Of a stretch of 60,000 nt of DNA, positions 1 through 11,721 are shown piece after piece. The position numbers and the translations under genes are program-made. The notes below the pieces were generated by a model. The model worked only from the letters and a program-made list of their open reading frames with translations, ran no database searches and was not told where the DNA came from. The stretch is taken from the NCBI RefSeq assembly GCF_964340395.1, contig NC_135563.1, forward strand, positions 19,455,651 through 19,515,650, read 5' to 3'. This DNA comes from Glandiceps talaboti (taxonomy: Eukaryota > Hemichordata > Enteropneusta > Spengelidae). The first letter of the stretch is position 1. The number at the start of each line of letters is the position of its first letter.

Positions 1-479
1 ATTACAGTTTATGAGATGACATTAATCTATTTATATCATGTAGTTAAAACCTGTCTATGTAGACAACCTGGTGTGCAAATACTAGTAAGCTTGATTCACA
101 TTGGATAAATATTGGTAGCCTATGGCTGGTCTAGTGCAGGTGTATTTATTTGTGTGTTCACTATAGAGGAATAACATGATGCTAGCCAAAATCTAAGTCA
201 ACCTTCCAGCGAAGGCAATCACAACTGAATCAATTACAAAGGTTTGATAGTTAATCAGATATTGCCCATCAAAATAAATTTATACATTCAGTAACTTGGT
301 ATTCTACTATGAACACCCATATTTTTGTACTTGCAAAGTCATACTACATTCTTTATTTCTTCATAGTTATTATCATACATGAATGTTTAATTTTCATGAC
401 GGTGAAATTTTAACACAACAATATGAAATATTGTTTGAATAACTTGCAGTGTTTTTGCTCAGGGTTGGGAACCTCAATA

Positions 480-625
480 ACTAGGGTGGAGGGGAGGTAA
501 TTAGCATAGATTTTCACACCTTGTTTGGAACCTCGGTGAGGAGGGATCGGGGAGGCAATAATTAGCATAGATTTTCATACCTTAGTAAAGAGGGATGGGG
601 AGGTAATTAGCATAGATTTTAATAA
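480..625. repeat. Short tandem array, about three diverged copies
   Basis: The phrase GGGGAGGTAATTAGCATAG, followed by a T-rich run, recurs three times (near 492, 552 and 596), with GGGA-rich spacers. The second copy has a small insertion (GGAGGCAATAATTAG). Just upstream is a TGTTTTTGCTCAGGGTTGGG phrase that resembles the end of a dispersed element seen again near 49470. Confidence 0.7.
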
Positions 626-1227
626 ATTTAGTGGATCACATTTTAACACTTGATGTGTTTATGTATGACGTGATCTGGTTTCTCCAGCATTACTTTGTTT
701 GGCAAATGGGAGCCTAATCATACAAGATAACAATGAACATGATAAGGTTAGGGAGGCAGCAAACAAATGAACTCTTTTATGCATGGCTAGTGTCTATTTT
801 GTTTTGTAATCACAGAAATAATAAGTACATGGTTCCTGTTCCAGCTATAGTAAGGGTTCTAGAATTAAATACTAGGAATACATTTATCTGTGAAATGTTT
901 CGAAGTACATGCGTATCACACATATAAATTTGATGCATGTAATGTTTTTATAACTAATGTAAGTGGAGAAATTGATGAGAACAAACGACCTTGAAAATTT
1001 GATCATACATAAATTTATACAGGAATAACTCATGTTATGTTACATAAATGATTAATTTGATATACTAGTTTTAAGAATGGTTTGTAAATCTTCTTTTATA
1101 TAGTATACACAAAATGTGAGTTTATGAACTTTAAGATCTAAGCAAGTTCAGTTTAAAATCTATGTACAAATATACACAGTACAGATACATACATGTACAT
1201 ATTGTGTTTACTTCAATACAGTATACA

Positions 1228-1818
1228 TAATGATACAGGTATGTACAAATGTACATCAGTGCAGTAGTAATGATACAGGTATGTACATTAATATACATCA
1301 GTGCAGTATACAGCACATACAAATGTACATCAGTGCAATAGTAATGATACAGGTATGTACAAATGTACATCAGTGCAGTAGTAATGATACAGGTATGTAC
1401 AAATGTACATCAGTGCAGTAGTAATGATACAGGTATGTACAAATGTACATCAGTGCAGTAGTAATGATACAGGTATGTACAAATGTACATCAGTGCAATA
1501 GTAATGATACAGGTATGTACAAATGTACATCAGTGCAGTAGTAATGATACAGGTAGGTATAAATGTACATCAGTGCAGTAGTAATGATACAGGTATGTAC
1601 AAATGTACATCAGTGCAGTAATGATACAGGTAGGTATAAATGTACATCAGTGCAGTAATGATACAGGTAGGTATAAATGTACATCAGTGCAGTAGTAATG
1701 ATATTGATACAGGTATGTACATGTACATTGTATGTACAAATGTAGAACAGTGCAGTACTATAGTAATCATACAGGTACATCAGTGCAGTACTATAGTAAT
1801 CATACAGGTACATCAGTG
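1228..1818. repeat. 40-bp minisatellite, about 14-15 copies
   Basis: A unit reading GTAATGATACAGGTATGTAC followed by AAATGTACATCAGTGCAGTA repeats head to tail with an exact 40-bp period over 1381-1620; units degrade and shorten at both ends. Each unit carries two TGTACA/ATGTACAT palindromic cores. All long open frames here on both strands are translations of the repeat, not genes. Confidence 0.95.
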
Positions 1819-1973
1819 CATAGAAATACATTTAGTTCAAGGGTGGAAAGTGTATTAAATGATGCAGAAAGCTGTCTACACTCAAATTGAACAAGGAGGT
1901 TGTTGACAGATTCAACCAGGAGGTGTAAATGTAGCTTTTATACAAAATCAAATCGATTTACTGCTTTTACTGC

Positions 1974-2045
1974 AGATAAGTAGTCCCGACATACATGTAC
2001 TTTGTAAGTCTCAGATAAGTAGCCCCGACATACTTTGTAAGTCTA
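1974..2045. repeat. Two-copy direct repeat
   Basis: GATAAGTAGTCCCGACATAC and GATAAGTAGCCCCGACATAC are followed by a shared TTTGTAAGTCT; the first copy has an extra ATGTAC. This is a simple local duplication. Confidence 0.75.
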
Positions 2046-2922
2046 CTATTAAAGTGTTTCTCATGAGAGAACATAATGTATAATTCTCAATGGCTCGATT
2101 TACTGGGCTCTTTTGCTCTTGATTTACTTCAAATTGTCAGTATTTTAGTATCTTCCTTGCAGGCATCACTCAAGTAGCTTTTGATCATCTTCACTTTGTA
2201 GCTGTAAGAAACAGTGGTTGGCATCATGATGGTTTGTGTTTTACCTACAAACATTTTCAACAAAGCTAAATTTGCAATGGATAAAAATTTTAGGCGTATA
2301 AAATGTGTCGTATTTATACCAAATGTCAATAACATATACCTGAAGATCATATCCAGACATTACAAATTTTTAAAAACATGTTTCTGATTTTGGCTCTAAA
2401 TTATAAAAGAAAGAAGAAATCTTATCGAATAACACCATTTTCAGTGTTACATGTCTTTTTTATGTACATTGTATGAGGGTTTACTTACAACTTACAACTT
2501 TGCCTGACGATTAGATGTTGTTGACACTCCTCTAACCACTTAATTTAGTGCGTAGTTACAAGAACACAAGTAATAACGAATCACATCTCTTAGTCTACTT
2601 ACAGCCCTAAGTTTATTTAATTTTTAAAAAAAACATTAGTTTGCTTTTAGCCTGTTGCATCTGAAGAAAAAGTAAAGATAAACAGTACTCTGTACACAAA
2701 AATATAACAATATATAATAATGTTATTAATTTCTATAATCCTCTTTGAGAACACAAGGAATATGTGTACATGTATAAAGGCAGTGGTGTTGATGAAAGTT
2801 ATATTGGAATATTTCTTATTTATAAATACTGTTATAGAGCAGATGGAACTGAAACTTTACATGTTGGGCCTCAGACCTGCATTGTGGAACATACATGTAG
2901 TAGAATGTTGTGCTTGAATACA

Positions 2923-3020
2923 GTAGTAGTGGTGGTGGTGGTGGTGGTGGTGGTGATGGTGATGATGGGGATGGTGATGGTGGTGGTGGTGGTGGTGGTG
3001 GTGAATGGGTGGTGGTGATA

Positions 3021-3055
<35 letters not shown>

Positions 3056-3092
3056 AATGGGATGATGGTGATAATGATAATGATGACGATGG

Positions 3093-3124
<32 letters not shown>

Positions 3125-3180
3125 GTGGGATGATAATGATGGTGATGGTGATGAGTACAATAATAATGATGTTGATGACA
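2923..3180. repeat. (GTG/GAT)n trinucleotide microsatellite
   Basis: About 250 bp of interrupted GGT, GAT and AAT triplets. It yields poly-Val on one strand and poly-His, poly-Ile or poly-Ser frames on the other, so several open frames exist only because the triplets never make stops. No gene is supported. Confidence 0.97.
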
Positions 3181-3981
3181 GGTCACACTATAAAAGAAAA
3201 ATATTCTTTAGATCAAAATGATGTAGAGTACAATAAATGAACACAAGGGTATTATTATACAACTAGACTAGATACATATGTAACTGTAAGCCCAGACCCT
3301 GGGACCATACTTCATAAATTTGATATGATATAAGTCAGACATAACAATATGTACAAAGGATGTGTCTTTATTCTGAAATATTAGCCATATGCTATAACAC
3401 GCTCTCAGCAAAAATCAAAGGCCTCTTCCCTGGAGAGTTCTGACTATACGAACTATATAATGAATATGACTTTTGACATTCTCATGTATCATTACCTTAA
3501 TATCGTAACTAAAAATTGTGATCATGACAAACTTTAGTTGCAATATTTTGTTAAGTGCTGAACCTCAGTATTAAACATGTGAGTTGGAACTGTTAAGATT
3601 GATGCAGTTTTCTAGTACATGTCATACAGTGTTCTCATTGTCATAGGAGAACCCTGGTAAAAAGCCTAGGGGATGATTTTATCTACTTTCAGGGAAGATG
3701 TTGTGATTGAAATCCACTGCTACAGGTGGCATGTGTTGTTATATGGAGTGAAGAACACAGTATTTGTATCTGATTTTGATACACATGTATGTAGTCTTGA
3801 CAGTCTTGAAAGTATTGAAGCTGTAAAACAAGGATGTAGGGGCGTTGATTATTCAATGTAGGAATAAAAGGTAGAATTCTTTTGGCTGTCTAGTAGCAAC
3901 AATGCGGTAACACACATGGTTATAGATCATTATTATATTTATTGCAAAGTAACGGATGTAATACTGTAGCTTGGAATGAGG

Positions 3982-4157
3982 CAGTGTGTTTTCTATTAAA
4001 GCCAGTTTGACGTGCCACTGATGCACACAATTTCTAGTGACCCACCAAAATTTGGTGTTCCCCTATCTCTTACTATGTGGTAACTCACAAGAAATCCCAG
4101 TTTTTCTCATTTTGACTCACAACAACAAAATTTGGCTATCATTAGAGGGAACACTGG
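3982..4157 (+). mobile_element. MITE-like element, family B, copy 1
   Basis: About 175 bp starting CAGTGTG and ending in TTAGAGGGAACACTG, roughly inverted with respect to the start. Its internal block TTTTGACTCACAACAACAAA and following AATTTGG recur at 37822-37997, with weaker relatives at 25594-25763 and 14279-14440. It has no coding capacity, as expected of a non-autonomous DNA transposon. Confidence 0.65.
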
Positions 4158-5067
4158 AATGAGGTCATTTCTGAGTGTTTGCAGAAAACAAGAATACATG
4201 TATACATTAGTGTAGCTGTACACTTGTAGTTCATATAACTTGTCACTGAGATTCTACATGTATCTATGATATTATCATGAAGGCATTCCTTCAGCTCAAA
4301 GTATGGTAATAACAGTCTCTGAAATGTTGTAAAATAACCCACCATTTTGAGTGAAGAGTTGTTGTTGAAGGTGAAAGTACAATGACTGTGTAAATCATGA
4401 TTCAGATTTTATTAAAGTGAATGACAACTGTGAATAGTAAGAATTACATGCGTGTGCAGAAATACTGAAAGAATCGCAACTGTCTACTATTGTTCATTAT
4501 TACTAGGAAATCATGCAGCCTGTCCTGTCATTCTTCTTATATGACACACACAGTGTGTTATTGCAAATGGTGAATATTTTATATTTTGTTATTTATTTAC
4601 TGAAGATGTGTTATTTTAGTAACCTTCAGAAGTAAATCTTGCCATAGATGTATGTATATATATATACAACTACCGTCAATTAAATGGACCTACATTTGTA
4701 GAAAAATCAGTTGAATTTTATACTGAGATTATCATAGTTCCAGTGAGAGCTATTGAGGTCAACCTCCTGACTTGACATCAACTTCCTTATCTTGGGTTGC
4801 TCTATATTGATAAGCATGCTTACAAGACAACATTAAAGTAACAGTGATAATGTTCTACTGCAAAACATCCACAATGTGTGTATTTAAACTGTCATCTATA
4901 CGGGAGATGATTATTCTACTGATTTGATAATTTTTTCAGTATTGAATCACAGTGTAGGATACTTGTTAGATCACCTGTTAGTATACTGTTGGAGTGCAAA
5001 AGTAACAAGTAATATGGTCCTTATCTGTTAGTATAAAAAGTTCAAATGAATTGTAATGTCAGCCAAG

Positions 5068-5170
5068 GAAAATATGAGTGCTTTAAGGATCACCAGACAA
5101 GTAGGGACAAAATCCTTAGACTATGAGTATTTTCCGGCTGAATGAACTGGAAAAAATGATTATTTTTGGT
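5068..5170 (+). mobile_element. MITE-like element, family A, partial copy
   Basis: GGAAAATATGAGTGCTTTAA at the left and ATGAGTATTTTCCGGCTGAA at the right match the arms of the family A elements at 11135, 40745 and 48771. The outer ends are missing or diverged. Confidence 0.5.
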
Positions 5171-7116
5171 GTCTTCAAGCATAATTTATGAAAAAATGGG
5201 GAAACATAAAACTGATTTAGAATGCTTTGATTCATATTTTGAGTACCACAGAACCAGTGATGTACATGCAAGTTGTGACACAGAGCACCCAGGTATTAAA
5301 CCCATAGTTTATGTTTGAATGTGTTCAACATGGCATGTGTGTGGTATTATTGTATTTCAATTATGTGATAGTTGGGGAGGGGCAGGGTCTAGGTTGAAAC
5401 CAGGATGAAAAAATCCAACTTAGTTAGTTAGTTAAAAGTGTGTAACTACTTAATTTTTTTAAGACTTTTAATTTTCCATTAACTTGTATTGATCTATCTG
5501 CCTGCTTGTTCGTTATCTGCCACATCCATGTCATCCAAAAATTCAAAAATTAGCAATATCAATCAAAGGCTTTACATGATTGTAGATCAAATTATTTTGC
5601 AACAAAAAAATTATTACATGTGTAGAAATGAATAGAGTAAACAGCAAAGTTTCATTGAACAGAATCTAGTCAGACTCACTAATGGGTTTACACTATATTA
5701 ATTGACATTACATTGGATTGATTGGAACATAGACAGAGAAACAAACTACAGGCAGGGTTGCTACAACACAGATATAAATAAGATATTACAAATCTGTCAC
5801 GCAGACAGGAATTAAACAGTGAGTAATGTATTGATTTCTACTTCCCTGTTTAGTTACTAGTAAATGTATTATTACATATCTTTATGTTGTCGTAGCAACA
5901 AAGAAAACAATCTCATAGTGATTCAGTAATTTCCCTTATTGTGTAAATGTATACATTTATAGGTAATTTATTATATACTTTTATGATATTCACATGACAT
6001 TTATTGATTAACAAAAAAATCCAAAGTTGAAAATAGAGTACATGGATCGGTGATGCTACTGTTGGTTAAAGAGTGTTTCACCTTAATAGTTCAGACTGTA
6101 TCACCAATTTCAGGGAAAATAAGCTGAAATGATATTGTTTCACCACCATGTTGCAGAAAATATATTATATACTTACCTGGTCCAAATATGAATTTTGTAA
6201 ACTCTCAATGTATACATTTTGTATGTATGCATAATCCCATGGTCAGGTACATGTACCAGTACTATCAATGTACAACCTTAGCCACTGGTCAACAAAGTCA
6301 TATTGAGATCATTAAGATTTAGTGATTCGGTCAGTTAAGAGTGGTACAAGTACAGTAGATAAAATATGCCTGTGTTGCGCAGTCATTTTACTTGGATTCC
6401 CAGACATAATTATGGTACACTGTATTGGAAACTCAGTTTCACTCGGTTAGGTCCTTAGTGTTATTGTTAGACCCTATGTAAAAACTCTTGATATTATCAG
6501 ACTACAGTGTAGGTTTCTTTTGGTATTACAAGAATGAATCTTGAAAGGAAAGGAATTTTCCAATCTCACATTATCAAATGTAACTCTCACAAGCACCATA
6601 TAGTGTGTGACCGTTGTACCTTGATGTAAATGATATAAGAAAAATGTTCTTACTGAAGTCAGTAAAAACTACTAAACTTGGACTTGGGTGTGATGATCAT
6701 CATTTTCCAAATGTCTGACATCAGAATTATAAAAGCATCATTCCATTGCAGTTAATGTGAAAATTATAATGAGTTACAGAAAAGATGGTTTTTTATACGA
6801 CATGTGCAATTTTTGGAGGAAATATTTGAATGAAAATTAAAGACAGGAAGTAGAAGAGTCATTGATTGCAGACAATGTAGATTGTATATGTCTTTGATAC
6901 CAGTGGAGCATTAGCTTTCCCTTGACATACTACTAACACAGGTCACAGGTCCTAGATTTGAAATGTCAACCTTATCATGTTATAACCAATGATATCACCT
7001 GATAACGAAAATATAAAAAAATCTCTATTCATTAGAGACTTTGAAAAATCATGCCTCAAAATTTAATGACTTATAGCCTTTAGGTATACAGACAAGGGAG
7101 GAACACTCATTTTATT

Positions 7117-7307
7117 TTCTCAGTCAGTCTGTCTGTCTGTCTGTCCGTCTAGCCGTCCATCCATCTGTCCGTCTGTCCGTCTCTCTCTCTGTCTGTCTGT
7201 CCGTCTGTCTGCCTCTGTGCCTCTCTGTCTATCTGTGCCTGTGTCTGTCTTTGTTTCTATCTCAGTACATTTTTGCATCTCTCTGTCTTATCCCTTCTCT
7301 GTCTCAT

Positions 7308-7344
<37 letters not shown>

Positions 7345-7368
7345 GTCTCTGTTTTTTTTCTCTCTCTT

Positions 7369-7399
<31 letters not shown>

Positions 7400-7445
7400 T
7401 ACACACACACACACACACACATATATATACACACACACAAACACA
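7117..7445. repeat. Compound (CTGT)n/(CT)n/(CA)n microsatellite
   Basis: CTGT tetranucleotides give way to CT dinucleotides and then to a CA run from 7381, with a short ATAT interruption near 7422. Overlapping open frames translate to CLSV, LS and HT repeats and are artefacts. Confidence 0.97.
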
Positions 7446-8762
7446 GACAAACCATTACTATTCTCCCATCATTCATGCATCTATTTTGTTCACAGTATGT
7501 ACTTGAAAAAATGACCAGAAATTGAGTCAATCATAAGAAATCTTGTGAAAGATTGTTTAGTTGACATCACAATTCATATTGATGCCTCCTCGTCTACTGT
7601 TAATTTTGCATACAAGTGTACTACATTACTTGTGATGTGTATTTTACTCTGTGTACTTGCCTGATCTGTGAGTCCACAATACTATCCAGTGAAAAGTGAA
7701 CGAGCAGACTCAGTGGAGTCACAGAACCAATGAGTACTAATGCTAAATACCAGCGTTCTCGGTAACGTGTTATTTGTACACATTTGATGCCATATTTGAT
7801 ATTGGGGTGCAATTTTTGTGATGTATGTATTAATGGGGATACATCATAAACAGAGTACAAGTAAAGCTTTCTGTTAGCAAATGTATAGTTATCATTGCCT
7901 TGTAAAACAAGATGGTTTCTCACAGTGCAGAACCAATGAGTACTCAGTAGTTATGCTAAATAGTTACAATACGTGTATGTAGTGACAAATCCATATCAAA
8001 CAAGTACTTGTATAAAGTGTACAGCTTCAAGAATATGGCAGTTGATTCTGTCATGCTTTCCCTTGGTACATATATGTGTATATCCAAATTTACATGGTGT
8101 ATTATAAGAGTAAATATATGACATTGTCAGGAATACACTATCAAACCTTGCCATCATAGTACTAAAAGTATTTCATGCCATCATGACTGACTTTTTATAT
8201 CTGCAAACTGAAACTTACATACATTTGTACATACGTGTATAATGACAGAGAGACATTCTGGCCTGGCTGAGAGACTGATAGCCTTATCATGTTATGAGCT
8301 TACTGAACAACAGACAGATTATCGATTTAGTGTTGTTGCCTTATCTGCATACATAATGACAGACAGACAGATAGACAGGTGTGTCATAAACTCACTGTCA
8401 TCATGCATCCACTCTGTTTATACACATAGCAGCCATATATATAAATTGTGCACTTGTTTTTTAAGTAGGTAAAACTGATCGAATTGATTGAAAAAAATTA
8501 TTAAGAACAGTAATCAAAATCATGTATGTTCTTTTCTGAATATCCCATTAGTCTTAATATTACTTTATTGAAAATGTACTGAATCTGTATTTATAAACCT
8601 TTTAATTGGCTTTTAATTGAATATGTTCTGTAGCCCACTTTTTTTTATGGCCATTAAAACTTTTACATAGAGAAAAGCAGCTTTCAGTTACTGTATGTCA
8701 TGACACACCTACTGTGTACTTGCATTTAGGAGACTGTTTCTTACTGCTAGAACAGCTACTCT

Positions 8763-8780
8763 CCCCCCCCCCCCCCCCCC
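8763..8780. repeat. Poly-C tract
   Basis: An uninterrupted run of 18 C. Similar G or C runs are at 9730-9742, 16486-16504, 20818-20833 and 32542-32557. Confidence 0.9.
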
Positions 8781-9729
8781 ATTACTAGGGTCCCACCAAA
8801 ATTATGGTAGAAGGTATGGAAATCTATGCAAGTTTTATCAGATTCCCTTGTTTCATTACAAGGACTCCAAAACCTTCGAACAGGATTATATATACATTGA
8901 ATCAGAGAACTCTCTGAGCTCATGTGATACATCAAATAAGGAAAGTCAGTGGGCATTTGTTTATGACACCTTCAGGTTACCGATGACTCCGGAAATAAAG
9001 CATAGGATCAATATAAGTATGACATTATCAAATGTATTACAATGTAAGTCATAAACATGAGCAGCTTGTTGTCCATTTCACTACCCTGTCAGTTTACAGT
9101 TACAATGACATCATAAAGCATCATTTATCCGTATTTGCATTCATAAACAGCATGTTGGTATGGAACCAAATGACATCTGAGTTCGCTGTTTGCTGGGTAA
9201 CCTCCTGACCATGAAAGCCATCAATACCTTAAAATGAACAAGTCGGCATTTTGTTGCAAAAGTAGGTTTTAATCTGTACTCTAATTCTCACAAATGCTCT
9301 TAGTGACATAAATCATGTAGACAGAATGTATCAAAACAGGGGTGAAGATCAGACAGAAATTACATGCAACATTATAAAATGTCAACTCTGTTGTTAATAA
9401 CAGCTCGTATTTCATATAAAAATATGATTTATCTCCTATGATTACCAAAACCTGTTAGAATAGAAGTACTTTTAGTCATACATAAAACAACCATTGTGAA
9501 AACATCAGGTTAGAAGTCAGTATGTATACAAAATGAAGGTAATACTAAATAAAACAACAACACATACTAAAAGACAACCTGCAGGTTCATGAATCTCAGC
9601 ATCCAGGGGGTTCTACATGTATTTCATTACCTTATCAACTTTGACCAAATGGCAAAGATTTTGTATCATAACTTTATAATGTATGCATTGCAGCTTCACC
9701 TTGTTCATTTTCTCATATTAGACACTGTT

Positions 9730-9742
9730 GGGGGGGGGGGGG
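9730..9742. repeat. Poly-G tract
   Basis: A short homopolymer run of G in otherwise unremarkable AT-rich sequence. Confidence 0.85.
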
Positions 9743-11134
9743 AGTGCTATTATATTGTACAGAGTATACATTGTATGCAGGCCATCCAAATATCTAGACA
9801 TTTTTTATTTTCAATACATTTTGTATTTATAAAGTTGATTTTTAATGTACATATAACTTGTGACAGTAATATGTAAAGAATCCCAGTAGACTACATACAC
9901 AATGTATGTATAAACTCTGGTAGAATTTACCTACTTACTAAAAAACACTGATACACGGTTTTATGTGGTTTTAATATTCAGACTACTGTGATAAGACAAG
10001 TGGTGTATTTTGATTATAAACGGTGTGTCTGGATTAAACATTGAAGTAAATTATTCTAATTAATTGAATTGAACACTACTCTATTGGCATTCAGTATACA
10101 CACTGTAGTACATGACACTTGTCTTAATGTCTGTTTGTGCTCATCTTGAATTCAAATGACTCCAATGTAGGTGTCCAAATGACCTTCCTAAGTCTATATT
10201 AAGTGATGTCTTCATCATTTGGCCAACCCTTACGGGAATACAAAGAATATGACAGATTGCGTTGCTGATGTCCATAAAAATGACTAAATTATAGAGAAAG
10301 TCTGATGTCTATAGAATATTGAATTAGCTTAGCATCTAGTCTCACGTTATGTGTTCTAAAAGCTCAGGCAGCGTCTTGGCCTTTGAACTTTACTACTGAG
10401 TGGTGTTCTGTTATTTACGTTTTGTAGAAAATTCAATATCATTACTTTCCTCAACTCTTATCCCTGATGATCTAATGGATGTCTTTGATGCAACAAGGAA
10501 ATCAATTATTCATTGATGTCCGGATTGTATTATTTTTTTCTCAGTCTTTACATAATGGTGTATATTTAACCATATATGATATATAATGCGTGTGCATGTT
10601 ATAGTATTACAAACGTGTTGACAAAGCTGACACCATACAATACTAATAATACATAATACAGAGGCAGTAATACAGTAGTACCATTGCCCAAATGATGGTG
10701 AGGCTATTGTTTTCAAGATGTACATGTATGACGCTCCTTATTTTGTTCTTTTCTCAGAGTGCCTCACTCAATGTAAAGAAGGCCTCCAGATTTTCCAATT
10801 TTTACAGCTCTATTTTCAAGAGGTCATGTGACTTTTCTTGGTCCCTATATAAGCTTACAGAAAATTTGGCCAAGATAATCAGCCTTGTCTTTCTTCCCCT
10901 TTATAATCACACATTCAATCTAGTGTCCATTTTGCCATTCACATAGACATTATAATTTATATTATGTCAAAGCAAAATTGTCTGCACTTGAACCAAAAAT
11001 AGAGGATTTATATCCTGGTTATGATAGCATTATGTCACAATAGTAGGCATCTGTATCATTGGTCCTGTTATGCTTGGAATGTGTGAGACAATTGAAATAG
11101 AGACATTATTTTTCACAATGTTTCATAACTCATT

Positions 11135-11260
11135 ATTCTCCAATATTTTTCTTCATTCAGTTGGCAAATACTTATGACCTAAGGGGTTTTGTCACTACCC
11201 ACCTTTGACTTTTACTGACAAGGTCCCCTAAGGTCACGCTTACTTTTGTTGGCTGAAGGA
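11135..11260 (+). mobile_element. MITE-like element, family A, copy near UBTD exon
   Basis: The left end ATTCTCCAATATTTTTCTTC with TTCAG and then GACCTAAGG matches the copies at 40745 and 48771. The right half holds CCCCTAAGGTCACG and a terminal GGCTGAAGGA, roughly the inverse of the left end. It lies about 225 bp upstream of the first UBTD exon seen here. Confidence 0.6.
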
Positions 11261-11484
11261 TGACATCTAATTTTACTTCATCTACATGTACAAAAAAACG
11301 TTAGAAAGTTTCAATTGAATGAACGTTTGATGGCATTATAATAACTATGACGATTTCTTTACAGTATTCTGCATATACAAAATGTACATTGTCTACCTGT
11401 ACTGTTCCTGGAGTCATAAGAATACTAAATAATACAGAGATATTCCCCAAATAATTTCCTGCCATTATATTTTACCATCTCCAG

Positions 11485-11721
11485 TGCCTCTTGGCAGAAA
11501 TCAACCTTTGAAGTCAGAGAAACCGAAATGGAAAAGTGATGTTCCTCTAACAGATGGGCAATTACGAAGTAAGAGAGATGAGTTTTGGGACACAGCACCA
11601 GCATTTGAAGGAAGGAAAGAAATCTGGGATGCTTTGAAAGCTGCTGCCCAAGCTTTAGAAGGAGGAGATCATGCCTTAGCACAGGCTATAATTGATGGCG
11701 CAAATATTACATGTCCTAATG
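11485..11721 (+). CDS. UBTD2-like: UBTD internal exon (N-terminal UBTD domain)
   Basis: The exon starts after TTTACCATCTCCAG and its first two bases TG complete a codon begun upstream. It ends at AATG before the donor GTAAGG at 11722. It encodes 78 full residues from PLGRNQPLK to ITCPN. The trailing G joins GC of the next exon to make Gly. A GTG in frame at 11484 spans the acceptor and is not a start codon. Confidence 0.95.

Larger units (their letters stand above)
1..11484. other. Non-coding stretch upstream of the UBTD exons
   Basis: I find no exon I can support here. Open frames are short, lack recognisable domains and many are translations of simple repeats. The stretch holds tandem arrays, microsatellites and MITE-like copies listed separately. 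Because the first UBTD exon visible at 11485 begins in the middle of a codon after an acceptor AG, at least one coding exon must lie upstream. I looked for ATG-GGN starts typical of the family N-terminus (MGxC) and found none that worked, so this stretch is likely intron 1 of that gene, possibly with its upstream flank. Confidence 0.6.

Noticed and set aside
1131-1858. Regularly spaced repeats that could suggest a CRISPR-like array
   Set aside because: Repeats are contiguous 40-bp units with no unique spacers, in a eukaryotic genome with no cas genes nearby.
2816-3186. Open frames rich in His, Ser and Pro or Ile on the minus strand, and poly-Val on the plus strand
   Set aside because: They are translations of the (GTG/GAT)n microsatellite with no conserved sequence around it.
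8842-9054. Open frame with a plausible-looking peptide (68 residues)
   Set aside because: No homology recognised, no acceptor or donor consistent with it, and it is within the range expected for chance frames.
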